This document shows, piece after piece, positions 21,901-33,585 of a stretch of 64,000 nucleotides of DNA (the stretch's first letter is position 1; each line of letters opens with the position of its first letter). The notes beneath the pieces were generated by a model that saw only the letters and a program-made list of their open reading frames with translations, made no database searches and had not been told where the DNA came from. Position numbers and translations under genes: made by a program. This DNA comes from Gliomastix tumulicola (Eukaryota > Ascomycota > Sordariomycetes > Hypocreales > Bionectriaceae): assembly GCA_001599755.1 (NCBI GenBank), contig BCHX01000002.1:2418001-2482000 (forward strand), in the 5' to 3' direction.

Positions 21901-23271
21901 AGGTCCTCCACAATCAGCTTCTGCTCGTCGTCGTCAGACTCATCTATGCCATCGACGACTAGTCGACAGGGTGGCAATTGAAGCAGCATTCCGACATTGT
22001 TGGTGGAGCCGAACAACATTTCTCTCAGCACGCTTCTAGTAGGCGATTGGTGACGGACGACGAACTTGGTATAAGCCACAGAGAGAAGACTCGCATCAAT
22101 CTCAACAGCTTGCCGAACGAGAGCTCTCAGTATTTGCGAAGACGTAGCGGATGGATGGCGCTGGCAGAAGTAGTACAGGATTCGCAAGGGATTATCGCCC
22201 AAGGACTCGATCAGACTTGCGCAAAGAACACTTTTGCCTAAGTGGCGTATCAGTAATTTTCTTCCTTGGGTGAACTAGGGGGGTCATAGGATGCAACATC
22301 TTACCTGCGCCTGGCTTTCCGTGTAACCATACAATGGACTGCTGAGAAGAGTCGATCTCAAGCCACCCTCTCAACTTTTCTCGAAGCCAGTCGCTTGACC
22401 CCGAAATGCAATCCCGGAGTAGCTTTTCTCGTTCTTCTTCCTGTGAAGCTGATTGAACGCCAAGCCATGCTAGGAGCGACAGTTTCTGAAGTTCAGCCCT
22501 ATCAGCCTCGTTCTTTTCGACTTCGTCCATTAATTTTTTTCTCCAGAGTCTGGCCTCATGAAGATCTATCGTCGCCGCCTCTTGCATTATGGCGTCGCGG
22601 TGGTAGGCCAAGCTCTTTAGGATAGACTCGAATCGCAGCTCAAATTGGCCCCAAGTCGTCATGAAGAGGCTCTTCCACGATCTCCGTCGGACAAACTTGT
22701 ATGCTCTTCGGTGGAACTCGAGTAAATCGGCAAAGTAGAGGGCAAGCTTCGTGAGCATGGACGGTTTGTCGCTGAATGATTCACCGAGCATGTTGATACG
22801 TGGGAGTGTGTCGGCGATTTTCGAGTATGCTTCGACGAGTTTGTCGAAGGCATCGAGGTGGTCGGCAGTGATCTAGGTATATTCCAATTCAGAGCGTCAG
22901 ACAGATTTGTTCTTGGGTCAAGACGCCGCCAATGAATCAAAGAGTCGATGGGGATTGCCTACCTGAAGGAAGAGTCTCATTGGAGCCCATGCAAATGGCA
23001 GAAATGGAGCAAACCCTCTGCTAACGTCCATGGCTGCTCCGTACCTGTTGAGATCCTGTAGAAATGGTACCAACTTTCGTAGATTCCGATTCTCTCGTTT
23101 CTTTCGAAGGTCATCTTGAATCACCCGGAGCGCGTTGATCACACCGTCTGCCGTTGTGCCGTTGAACATTGCTATGTCCTCGGGGGTCACGGTCGCCTTG
23201 AGGCGATCAAAGGCATCAGAAATGATCTCCTGCGCCTGTGCGGTCGCCATACTGGCTTGCTGGGCGGACAT
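18957..23271 (-). CDS. NLR: helical N-domain, NACHT ATPase, two C2H2 fingers, WD40 repeats
   Basis: Nine exons: 23271-22963, 22872-22305, 22237-21632, 21575-21200, 21159-20729, 20677-20231, 20160-19766, 19695-19261, 19205-18957; total 3816 nt, 1271 residues, with every splice phase agreeing. The N-terminal helical domain (1-240) resembles the DUF7708-type domain of fungal NLRs. The NACHT module has a P-loop GKPGAGKS (288-295, split by an intron) and Walker B LVVDGIDE (385-392). A linker follows, then two C2H2-like fingers: C820/C825/H841/H845 and C851/C856/H872/H877. The C-terminus (about 920-1271) is a WD40 propeller with WD/WE strand ends and diverged repeats. STAND proteins of this kind oligomerise on ligand binding; the WD40 part would sense and the N-domain signal. 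Intron 20728-20678 uses a GC donor; intron 21199-21160 is only 40 bp. The ATG at 23271 follows an in-frame stop. Confidence 0.88.
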
Positions 23272-23710
23272 GATGCCTGCGATGATAGCGATGCCTGCGA
23301 TGATGGCGATGAAAGGCAGCTTCCGCGATATTTAGAAGTCATAGATGGGAAGCAGAAATTTTCGATGAAGACCTGCTTCTAGCACTGCCACCAATCTAAC
23401 AGTCACTAAGATGCGGTGGCGGTGGCTTGTTAGCTAGCATAGCCAGGGCGCTTACGCATGATATCTGTGGCAGTTGGACAGCCTATCATATCATAAGGCA
23501 GAGTCGTATTCCCCACACCTCCTGCATACAGTTGGGCGTCAGGCTGCCTTTACTGCCTGCTCTCTGCCTCTTTAAATAAGCGGTTCACGTTTTCCCTCTC
23601 TTCTGTTAGTTGACGGAAATAATACTCTTCAATATCTTCATTCGCGTCGGGCCCGGAATGGACGCCGCTGCCGCCAGCGTAGTCCAGCTGAAGCGGCCGT
23701 CTATCCAACC
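23272..23710. other. Divergent promoter region with a short tandem repeat
   Basis: 439 bp between the NLR and helicase start codons. An 18-bp unit (CCTGCGATGATrGCGATG) is repeated twice at 23276-23311, right at the NLR start, so a few in-frame hydrophobic codons precede the ATG. No other feature is evident. Confidence 0.5.
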
Positions 23711-26650
23711 ATGGAAATCGACAGCGTTGTAGACGGTAATAGCAAAGAACAACCTCCGACTAATGTCTGCTTTGGAATGGTGAGTTTAGGCGGGAATAAA
23801 GCTCGCGTTCGACAGGAAACTAACCTTTTGCCTTCGCGAAGCTCGAGGGAATCCCCCTTACAACTATCGCCGAGGCCGCTGTGCTTGACAGCACCAAGCT
23901 AGTATATGGATGCTTCCACGATAATGGAACTGTGCGCCAGTTTTCTGATCAGTTACCCGTTGGGAAACTTGACGAGACAGCCCTAGAGTGTCTATTGAAG
24001 ATCAGCAACGAGCAGAGCATACATATTCAGTTCATGATACGCAACAGCAATGACAGCCTCAAACGCAAAAGAGGAGCAGCTTCACGCAAAACACAGATTG
24101 CCGGCTGGGCTTCCGTGATCCTTTACGGACCAGCCGATATGGCCGAGGACATTGGCAACTTCCTGGACAAGTGCGGTTACTGTCTGCAGGATCCCTACGG
24201 CTGCGATCGCGACGTCCCATACAAGAACCCGCATTGCATTTCGGCGCTTTTCGACGAACCTCAGCTTACATCTTCGCTCTCTTGTCCAAGCAATGCTCCA
24301 TCGGCGCCATTCTCCGCTATTGACTCGCTCATGGCGCTCCAGTCTACCGACGAATATCCTGAATGGAACCAACCTGAGGACATCAAGACCAAACTCAGCC
24401 GGTAAGCCGCCTGTATGTCTCATAACACGTGAACGGTATTCTAACGAGTCAAGATATCAATTGAAAGCCTTGTGGTTTTTCCTCCTGCGAGAGCAGAATA
24501 GAAACGCGGATCGGATCTGGCAGCTAGAGCGGTCACCAAATCACCCATCAATGTATGAAGACCTGGCACCCGTCCCATAGTTTCCTTTCATACATCGAGA
24601 CTCACTCTCACTACTGTCAGCTACAAAAATCAGATCACTGGAATTGAGTCCTCTCTTCCACCGCCTGCTTGGAGTGGAGGAATCCTTGCCGACGAGATGG
24701 GTCTCGGTAAAACACTCCAGATGATTTCTCTAGTCGCCGCCAGCAAGGCTCTCGAATCCGGCAAAAGTTCCCTCGCCAATTCAGGAACACTGTCATCAAC
24801 TTTGATCATTCTGCCACCGTCACGTAAGCCGACACTAGATTATCTCCCCTTCAAAGTTTCCCTCGAAATACTAACCATTCTATCCGTGGAAGTCTTAACT
24901 ACATGGGAGAAGCAGCTCAAGGAGTAAGTATTGATTCCGGGAAGGACGGCAAGCATATATCAAGACTAACTAGGAACGTCTCTCAAGGCACGTTCAAAAA
25001 GGACGGCTCTCATGGGCTCGTCATCACGGGAAACGACGGCTCCAGCTGCAGCAGGACTGCCAGTGCCCGGATATTGTCCTCACAACATATCATACAGTGC
25101 AACATGACTTTAAACGACACAGCTATTCTGCAAGCGCTCTTTTTAATTATCAGTGGCGCCGGATAATTTTGGACGAGGGTCAGAGTCACCTTCCGTAGAC
25201 TTGTCCGAGTTGAAGAGTTCAGTGGCTGATTATCTTACAGCACACATCATCCGAAACATGAAAACATCTTTGTTCCGGGCTGTCTCTTCTTTAAGGGCGG
25301 TCTCGCGCTGGGCAGTAACAGGAACACCCGTGCAGAATGGCCTACAGGACCTGCGAGCGTTGCTGCATTTCCTCCAATTTCACCCCTACAGCGATCCTCG
25401 CGAACTGGACGACAGCATATTCAGCCATCTAAACGGAGATACAAGAGAAGAGGGGCTGAGACGTTTCAAAACGCTATTTCAAACGATCTTGATTCGCCGA
25501 CCTGCTACGACAATCAATCTCCCACTTCGCCAGGACCTGAAAAGAACAGTCGACTTCACTGGAGCCGAGCTGCAATGGTACAAAGAAGTCGAGAGCTCTC
25601 ACATGGCGCTCGACACGTTGGACAGTGGGAACAATTCGTGGCTCCCAGCAATCCAGGCGATCAACAAGCTGCGATTGGTATGCAATCTCGGTCTAGCGTC
25701 GCAGTCGACAAGGTCTACAGAGCAAGCACCATGGCTGAAGAGAAGCAACGGGGCTTTGTCAGAGAGGGCTTTGGCCGAAACTCGGATGATAAATGAGCTC
25801 TACCTTGGCTCAACAGAGTGCTCCAAATGTAAGAGGGTCATTTTTGCCCCTGATGGCGAGGGTCCCGGGGGCTGCGGTGCTTTGCTTTACTACTCAACTT
25901 GTTTCAAGGTCCTTTGCTCACTCTGTTCAATGCTGAACAGGGCTGAGGGCAGCCCCGATTGTTCATGTGGCCCTGGCGTCGTATGCACAGTCCAGCGTCT
26001 GATGAATCGAGAGGACATGGGAATGAATGAGACCCAGACGGGAGATTTGACTTCTTTCGGTTTGTCAAGCAAGGCACAGGCCGTTGTTGATGAGGTTCGG
26101 AATGCCAGGTCGGAGAAGCAGTATGTTCTTTAGAAATCTCACGCGTGGTCTCTCCGAATACTGATTCAAATCCCTTACAGCGTCGTCTTATCATCCTGGA
26201 GAACAAGTTTAGACATGATCCGGCAGGGCCTAGACGAGGCAGGGATCCGACACGTCCGCGTTGATGGAACCATGGTGGGTGACCAGCGACATGCCAACTT
26301 GGAGCTCTTCCGGAACGACCCAAACATCCTGGTCATCCTCTTGACGATTTCGTGTGGGGGTGTCGGCCTCGATCTTACCGTTGCGTCCAGGATTCATTTA
26401 GTCGAGCCGCAGTGGAATCCGGCAACGGAACACCAAGCCATGGCCAGGGTGCATAGAATTGGACAGACTAGGCCTGTTGTAACGATGCGCTATGTCATGA
26501 GGGATTCTATCGAAGAGGTAAGCACCCCAGAAACTGGAACCTGAGCCCGCCTGTTTGAGCAGAGAATATTTGATTGCTAACAGCTCCCTATCTTAGTCTG
26601 TTATCAGCTGCCAGGAGAAAAAGAACCAAGTCGCCGCGCTTCTCACGTAA
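23711..26650 (+). CDS. SNF2-family DNA-dependent ATPase, Rad5/HLTF-like, 807 aa
   Basis: Nine exons: 23711-23779, 23842-24401, 24454-24552, 24621-24823, 24893-24923, 24988-25178, 25241-26120, 26181-26517, 26597-26650; total 2424 nt with consistent phases. Helicase motifs: I DEMGLGKT (267-274), II DEAH (383-386, its Ala codon split by an intron), III TGTPVQN, V CGGVGLDLT, VI MARVHRIGQTRP. Between lobes 1 and 2 lies a Cys-rich insert (CSKCKRV...CSLC...CSC), a degenerate RING-like module as in Rad5/HLTF relatives. Such enzymes use ATP to move along DNA or remodel chromatin and act in the nucleus. The protein is shorter than Rad5 and belongs to a fungal branch often expanded in accessory regions. 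A neighbouring JmjC gene follows in the same direction. Confidence 0.9.
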
Positions 26651-27014
26651 TGTTAAAAAGTTTGAAGGGTAATAGTTTACGTCTACTATGAGGAATTATC
26701 AAATGGATGCATGTGACTACGTGACTCACACTTATGCATAAGAATCACGTGCCTGCCTACATGGTATCGATTCTATGCAAATATGCCAAGTTACTTCCAG
26801 AGGACGCTATTCTTCGTGAGCTATACATAGCTTCTCTCATCTGTGGCGATGTTAATGTTAGCTTTCGGGTGGCTTGCCTAGCCTTGCCTAGCCTTGCATC
26901 AAGTGGGTCTCCGGGCCGGTCCGAAAGACCCACATTGAAATAATCCTGCCGCTTAAACATTTTTCCGGTTGTTTTCCACAACAGACGCGTGAGGAATCGA
27001 GGTGCAAAATCGTC
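26651..27014. other. Intergenic with a minor tandem repeat
   Basis: 364 bp between two co-oriented genes. A 10-bp unit (CCTTGCCTAG) is repeated about 2.5 times at 26873-26897. No gene is supported. Confidence 0.5.
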
Positions 27015-29135
27015 ATGCTGCCCAATCATGCCCCCAGACCAATGACCATGGCCCATGCCAGCTCATCGCACCCATTATGGGAAGAATTTCGTCAAATCAA
27101 GAGAGGGCTTGAGGAAGCCAAGGCGATTGTTGATGGAGGTTTTTCTCAATCCTCCCAGCCACGCAAGCCGATTCGCCATGGCAGACACCGCGTCAGCCAA
27201 TCCCGCCCAAAATGGGCTCGCGATCTCCAGACATTGCTCAGAGAACTGAGTGTCAAGATAGCTTGTATGGAGAAGACGCTCCAGCCGCTCAGATCGCAGG
27301 AAGCGGAACAGAATGAAGGAGGAGGGCAGCATAAGGAGCATCTCACTCCCATTGGATTCGTTCACGATGATACCGTTACGGAAGACCGGCTCAATGCAAC
27401 AACAAATGAGCACCAGATGAGCATAGACGAATCACGCAACAGCCCTTCGTCACACACTACCGTATCCTCACCTTCGCTGTTCGTGTGCGACGCTATCTGG
27501 GACGACAACGTCACACTCACCAAGTCACCTACCCGACCCATATGTCTCAGGTCCCCATCTACAGAAGAAGCCATTTCGGCAATCAAGCTGCTGAGTTCTT
27601 ATGAAGGCGACAAAGCGTCCATCTCTCGGGGAACCAATCTCGCTGAGCTAGCCTCTGTGACTTTGGACGATGATGTCTATTTTCAGAACGTCGTACATCC
27701 TGGCGACATCAAGGGATCTTGCCATGTTGCCGTCGATCGAGGCGGCGCGTCTGTGAAGTGGCCAGATACATCCCAGACAGTTCCTCGACCTACCGAGGCT
27801 GAAGTGGAACAGGCTTTTGAAGACTTTGTTTCCAGTCCCCCTGGACGGGTAGCTTATTACGGTGGCTGCGCTTCCTCAGTGGAAGACAACTTCCTTTCTC
27901 CCCTGGGGAAAACACTTCCGCCTGATATTACTCGTGCTAATACACCTTACTTTCACATTGGAGATAAACTCTCCGGTACTTCACTTCATCGCGAAGATGC
28001 AAACTTCTGGTCATGCAATATCGTCGAATTTGGTTGGAAATTATGGATTATTATCCGTGATACCACCAAGCTCGAACAGTTCGCCCAAAAGCATTGGCAA
28101 ACTAATGACTGTGGAAACTTCTTACGCCATCTCAACTTGGTGCTTTGCCCTTCCTTGCTTCGGAGGGAAGGGATCGCATTTGACATTTATTGTGCTGGGC
28201 AGGGTGAGATGGTTATCACACCCCCAGGGACGTATCACCAAGTTCTTAACTACTCGCCCTGCATCGCTCTATCTGTCAATTTCCTGCTTCCCAACCAGTC
28301 GCTCTTTCCGGACGACTTCAAAGTCTGTGAAGACTGCGGATTGTATCCCTGGAATGGTAAAAAGGGCGTTAAGACCGTACCGCGACCCTCCAACGCAGTC
28401 GTCGGTAGCTCAAGCTGTCAAGATGCCACCCCCGAGTCAAAGCGAAAAGCCGTAACCTCTCTGGAAAGTCCCTTGCGCAAGACAAGGGCGCGGCTAGAGA
28501 TGGAGAAGACTATCCACAACCTCAAGGCACACTACCCGGGCTCCATCCCTGCCTACGACCTCCTCCAACCTCCGCCCCCGCGCGTCATGATGCTCGCAGT
28601 GGGCATCCGAAGTATGATGACCGACGACCACATTGAGTACTTGACAACAAGCATCACTCAGTACAAGTGCACATCTGCATTATCTCCCTCACCAGCCGAA
28701 GACCGACTTTCTCTTTGCGGTCGGGTGCTGAATGATGCTGTGCAGCGTTCCGAGTTCAGCAACACTCGACTTCGGATCGCCGAGCTCGAGCTCGTTCTGG
28801 AAGTCAACGCTAGGAAGCCCGGCTATTTGAAGAACACCCCGCCAGACCTCAGAGCCGAGCTTATGCGTCGGTTTTCGTGGACTGATCGTCAGCTCTCGGC
28901 TCATCTAGAGCGAGGCAAAGCGTGGATCCGTCTGTGCGGCGAAAACAAGACCCTTCTATGTTTTATCCCCCACAGGGGCAACCGTCTTGATCTCGACCTG
29001 GGTCAATACAAGGCACTCAATGACGCGGATCTATCGCATTTTCACAACTTGCTTTCAGACGACCGTGCTCGCGACTTTTTCTCGTCCGCGCGCAATCTTC
29101 AGGAAGCGATTCTGTGTCTGGGAGATCCCCGCTGA
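27015..29135 (+). CDS. JmjC-domain oxygenase-like protein, 706 aa
   Basis: A single exon of 707 codons. The first 250 residues are low-complexity and charged. Residues about 300-440 form a JmjC domain, a 2-oxoglutarate/Fe(II) oxygenase fold: the iron ligands are visible as His325 and Glu327 in LHREDANFWSCN and His408 in PPGTYHQVLN, so the active site looks intact. The FGWKLWIII strand carries the Lys usually placed near 2-oxoglutarate. A CxxC pair (KVCEDCG) follows, then a basic linker and a C-terminal helical region with repeated Leu/Arg heptads. JmjC enzymes of this form demethylate histone lysines in the nucleus, or hydroxylate proteins; the substrate here is unknown. It lies 364 bp downstream of a SNF2 ATPase in the same orientation, suggesting a chromatin-related pair. 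Confidence 0.82.
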   Translation: MLPNHAPRPMTMAHASSSHPLWEEFRQIKRGLEEAKAIVDGGFSQSSQPRKPIRHGRHRVSQSRPKWARDLQTLLRELSVKIACMEKTLQPLRSQEAEQNEGGGQHKEHLTPIGFVHDDTVTEDRLNATTNEHQMSIDESRNSPSSHTTVSSPSLFVCDAIWDDNVTLTKSPTRPICLRSPSTEEAISAIKLLSSYEGDKASISRGTNLAELASVTLDDDVYFQNVVHPGDIKGSCHVAVDRGGASVKWPDTSQTVPRPTEAEVEQAFEDFVSSPPGRVAYYGGCASSVEDNFLSPLGKTLPPDITRANTPYFHIGDKLSGTSLHREDANFWSCNIVEFGWKLWIIIRDTTKLEQFAQKHWQTNDCGNFLRHLNLVLCPSLLRREGIAFDIYCAGQGEMVITPPGTYHQVLNYSPCIALSVNFLLPNQSLFPDDFKVCEDCGLYPWNGKKGVKTVPRPSNAVVGSSSCQDATPESKRKAVTSLESPLRKTRARLEMEKTIHNLKAHYPGSIPAYDLLQPPPPRVMMLAVGIRSMMTDDHIEYLTTSITQYKCTSALSPSPAEDRLSLCGRVLNDAVQRSEFSNTRLRIAELELVLEVNARKPGYLKNTPPDLRAELMRRFSWTDRQLSAHLERGKAWIRLCGENKTLLCFIPHRGNRLDLDLGQYKALNDADLSHFHNLLSDDRARDFFSSARNLQEAILCLGDPR

Positions 29136-29539
29136 TGAGTCAGCCTTACATGCACGTAACGTTGACTAAGCAGCCGTAAAACAGATGCTGAACCAGCCTC
29201 ACCAGGATCCAAGGACCCAGGTAGAGAATGATAGAGCACTGCATTTTTAACATAGAGAATTAGCAGATATTTCTGAATGAAGTTGATAGGGAACTCCCCA
29301 ATTGTAGCCATTAAGTTTAGTAGATGAGGATGCACCTCTCTTTTACTTCTTCTTGTCCTTTACTTCGTCTTCCGACAGACCATCGATGCCAATTATACTC
29401 CGGTGGCCTTGGTCCGGGATTGGTTAGATCAACTTCTGCCCAGCATCAACTTGAGTTTGTCAATATGACGAACGGGGGTGATCCGTCTGCGGTTTAGGTC
29501 AAAGGCTAGAAGGCTGCACCTAAAAGCTCGTCACACGAC
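29136..29539. other. Convergent intergenic region
   Basis: 404 bp between the 3' ends of the JmjC gene and the NB-ARC-TPR gene. Moderately AT-rich in the middle (29240-29330); no gene or repeat is recognised. Both terminators must lie here. Confidence 0.45.
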
Positions 29540-32500
29540 TCAGCGCGTCCAAAATGCGACCAGCTCGTCAAAGTCTCCCATCGCTAAGCTTTTCAAGTCC
29601 CGATCCTGGCTGGTAATCTCCTTCCTCAATCGGCCAGCAACCCTGAATGCAATAGAAGCCTTTTGGGACTTCCCCGTCTCCTCAAACAACTTGCCCTTGA
29701 AGAACGTGGCACGAGCGATTTCGCTCTTGTGTGAGCTTGAATCCACGGACCATATGTCCAGCGCCTTGTTGATCATGGTCCTAGGATGGATTTTTAGATA
29801 TGAAAGAACGGTTCCTTGAGCGCAAGATGCAAGAGAACTTACATGGCTTCCTCAACGCGCCCTAGACGGACAAAGTGCTCGGCAACCTTATAGGTGACCC
29901 TCGCAGTGTAGACGTCCCTCTCGCCAACTGTTCGCCGCATGTGACGCCAAGCTCTATCGTGGTATTCAAAACTCTCGTCCCATCTCTCCTGTGCGGCACG
30001 GAGACTTCCAAGGGCTGAGAGAATAAGTCCAGTCTTCACCGACTCGCTATCGTCCTTGCCGAGAGCTGCTTCTCTGAGTTTCAGGCTCTCTACGAGTAGC
30101 CTGTCGCACTCCTCCAGTTTTCCTTGGGCAAGCAGAGCCCAGCTAAGCGTGGCTTCGCCTGCCCGAGGGATGTAGTTGCCGAGGGCTTTTCTGATCGCCA
30201 ACGCCTCCTTGAGGTCGGCTTCTCCTTCGCTGTATCTTTTATCTTGGATGCGTGAGATTCCCCGCTCTGCGTAGGCGAGATATAGTCTCTCGTCGGCAAC
30301 TCCCAGCTGTTGACAAATGTTGTACACTAGATCCAAGGAGCGTTCTTTGTGCATGCGGCTGCTGTCGAAATCACTCGTGTCCATGGCGATAGCTCCCAAG
30401 CAGAAGTGGATATCGGCGAGTACTGAGTCACGATCTGGGTGCGTTGAGGATTCGCATATACTGAGGGCCGTGTCGAAGAAACCGTCGAACCCCTGGGTTC
30501 GGCCGCGCTCCTTTTGGTACCTATAGACCCCGTCAGATGTGTAGCAGAAGGAAAGACTGTCAGTTCAGGACTTGAACTTACCACGCAGCCTCACTCAACA
30601 GCCTTGCAAAATGCAGCCTCACAGCCTCAGAATGATCCGGGATGCCCGTCCAAAGTTGATGTACACGGAGTACATGTGGGTATATCGCTGCACAGACCGG
30701 CCATCTCCCAACGTGCTGTCTATTGCCAGCTGATTTTGGCTTGGGCAATTCCGGCTCCTTAGAGGGCGTAGGCATTGCGGAGGGCCAGTCTGCCCAAAGA
30801 ATGCGTACTACCTGTTCAAACACGGTTTTCTTCTTCTCATAATCCATTGTTGCCAAGACCGTATCTTGAACAATCCGATGCACCGATATGCGCTGTTTTT
30901 GCTTGTCTCTTTGGATCAGAGATGACTGGAGAAGATCGGTCCGAGCCTCGATGAAGTTGGCCTTCTTAAAAGAAGTGCCGTCAGAGAACATTTCTACTGA
31001 TGCTGCTATGAGTAGATCCTCTCCAATGGCATCTGGATCGAGGAAGGATATCAGTTCCAACAACTGTCGGGTTTGATCTTTCAGCTTCTCAAACGCGAAG
31101 ACCGTAGAAAGCGAATGAGGGTATGCCACTAGGCTCGTATCAAACTTGGTCCCATAGAGACTGGCGTGCTCCTCATAGTTTGTATACAGCTCAAAGAACT
31201 CGGAGAGCGTGAGGTCCTGTCGACGGATGATGCTCGCCATTTGCGAGATGGCTAATGGGACGCCACCCAGCGCATCGGATATCTCCTGGGCTTTGTCACC
31301 CCCTGCCTCTTCGATCGTGGTCGTGAGATAGTTGAAAAGTGAGAGACTGTCTTCTTGTGTGAGCGGCCCGAGATCTATACCAGAAGGCTTTCTTGTGAAT
31401 ATGGACTTGGACAACGGGTCGCGACTGGTGATGAGGATGGATCCGCTCCCCTGGGGCCAGTAATCGGCTAGGATCATTGGGTCGTCCGCATTGTCGAATA
31501 TCAGCAGCCAGGTTGCTTCTGGACCAGACTCGCCCGGCTGATCAAAGTCGGCAGGCCCCGTTACATGCTTCCGGGGAGACGACAGCCATCCCTTGACAAT
31601 CTCTCGACTGACAACCTGGCTCTTGCACTCGGACAAATCTTCGAGTCCCAATGCGAGAGAGATCTGCTGGTAGTCGTTGTCAAGTTTGGCAACCTCGTCC
31701 GCTGTGACCCAGAACACTGCGTCAAAGGCCGCCTTGTGGCGTCGAGAGAACTCGCGGGCGATCTCCGTCTTTCCGATGCCCCCAAATCCGCACAGCGTAA
31801 ATTGTCTCAGACCCGTGCCCGAAGCCGTCACCCTATTCTTCGAAGGTAGAAGCTCGGCGGCAAGAAGTTCCAGCACATCTTCGCGCCCACAGAAGTCTTG
31901 GTTCGCTGGGTGGGTGTTGAGGAAAAAGCAGGGCAGGTGAAGCGATCTCTGACTTCGGCTCCGAGGCCTTGGGGTTGAAGGATACACAATCTCAAATCCG
32001 CCATGGGATGTCCCATCAGTTGCCCTGTTTGATGGGTATTCTGTGACTTCGAGGTGGTCAACTGAGAACGTCAGCATGGTGTCTCAAATAATAAGTACGG
32101 GTCAACCTTACGTTTGAGTGGGAGTTCACTAAAAGTAGGAGAATAGGAACTCATCGTCGCGTATTGGTATTCCTCTGATAAACATAAAATTAGCTCTATT
32201 CCATGGCACGGGGTGTCTAGGAAGCTTACGGTCCTCTAGTCGAAGTGCAACAAGGCGAGTGGCATCATTCAAGGTCTCATGAACGAATTGGTTGAACTCG
32301 CGTAAGCCTTCGCTGCCCGCGCTTCTTGTGAAGAGACACGTATCATTGTGGTTGACATTGAGACCAATCACCGTTTCCATCGGAGCATGAAGTAAACATG
32401 CTTCGCGATCAACCAACTAAATCAGGTTCAGTCGTTGTTCGTACTTGGCCCAGTGAAGGTGAAAGAAAGGACTGACCTGTTGGTATTTCGGACGCAAGGG

Positions 32501-33290
32501 GTTTGAAGAATTCTTCGTTTCTTTGAGTTCGTACACAGATAGTATTGGCGTGCGTAGCGAGATGGCTTCAAATCTGTCCGCAATATCAAGGAGGATTGCT
32601 CCTTCTTGCTCGATGCTGGTTTGTGGAATCTTCAAATTCTTGCTAGTCGTGGCCTCATAGACATCACGAAAGCCCGTGAAGGTGTTGATCTTATCCCCAT
32701 AACGATGCGGAGTGCTCAAGAAGATGATGCCAGCTATAGCATTGAGGATGAACTCGTACCGGGGGAGCTGTTGATTAGCGACACACAAGGCTTGTTTAAC
32801 TAGAATGCCCCCCAAGCTGTGACAGACGATGAGTATAGGCTTAGTCATAGTCTAAATAATAGAGTCAGCTGGTGCAATGGTGGCACCGAAGACTTAAACA
32901 GCTGCGTGTCAGGCTGGCCCACTTACAATATTCGAGGTTGATTCGGATCGTATGTCACTCAAGCACCGGATAAAGTCGTAACCCAACATCAAGACCGACT
33001 CCCATGAAGGCTTTGTGGCTGAAATGGGGGTTCCATAATCATACACAAGGAAACGAGCCCCTTTACCTGAGCCAGGGAGCGATGCGAGCCACTCTTCATC
33101 AACAAGGGACCAATTTTCTGGCGCGGTAGTCTTAGTTCCAGGAACGAGGACAACACTAGGCTCAAGAGTTAGCTCAGAGCAGGTTAGTTTGCGCTCTGGT
33201 TTGAGCTTACTCTACCCCATCTTGGGCGGGATCAACGGCCTCTCTTAGCACCCCCAGACTACCAGTCGTGGGAATGCTAAACGCAGCCAT
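29540..33290 (-). CDS. NLR: SesB-type serine hydrolase, NB-ARC ATPase, TPR repeats
   Basis: Eight exons: 33290-33211, 33155-32927, 32851-32477, 32416-32230, 32174-32112, 32061-30582, 30520-29843, 29780-29540; total 3333 nt, 1110 residues, all phases consistent. The N-terminal alpha/beta-hydrolase domain (about 25-260) has the nucleophile elbow CHSLGG (Ser115), the STPHR motif and a candidate catalytic His251 in NVNHND; this matches the SesB-like lipase/esterase domains of fungal NLRs. NB-ARC follows: GRED, P-loop GFGGIGKT (403-410), Walker B LLIFDNADD (498-505), LITSRD, GGVPLAI and VHRIVQD. The C-terminus (about 790-1110) is TPR-type, for example EATLSWALLAQGKLEECDRL. Ligand binding by TPRs is expected to trigger oligomerisation and activate the hydrolase. 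It is transcribed divergently from the PfkB kinase gene, 295 bp away. Confidence 0.9.
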
Positions 33291-33585
33291 AGATGTGGTT
33301 TTCTTGGACTTGTGAACGATGGTAGTCTGACGAAGACATGCCGTGAAGGTTCTCTTCACCACGCATTTACGTGCCTGATGTTTGTCAAGGAGCGGGGTAG
33401 CCAGAGATCACATGAGCGGATTGACCGGAGATGCAGAAGTGGGCTGGCTGCCTTACGGTCACCCAATTGCTGCTACCACTCAAAGGCCGACTTCCCCGCT
33501 CGATCCTGAGGCACATATCATCCTGGAAAGTGCAGAAAACGTTCGGTGATTCGGTTATCAGCTTGATCCTCAAGAATCTAACATC

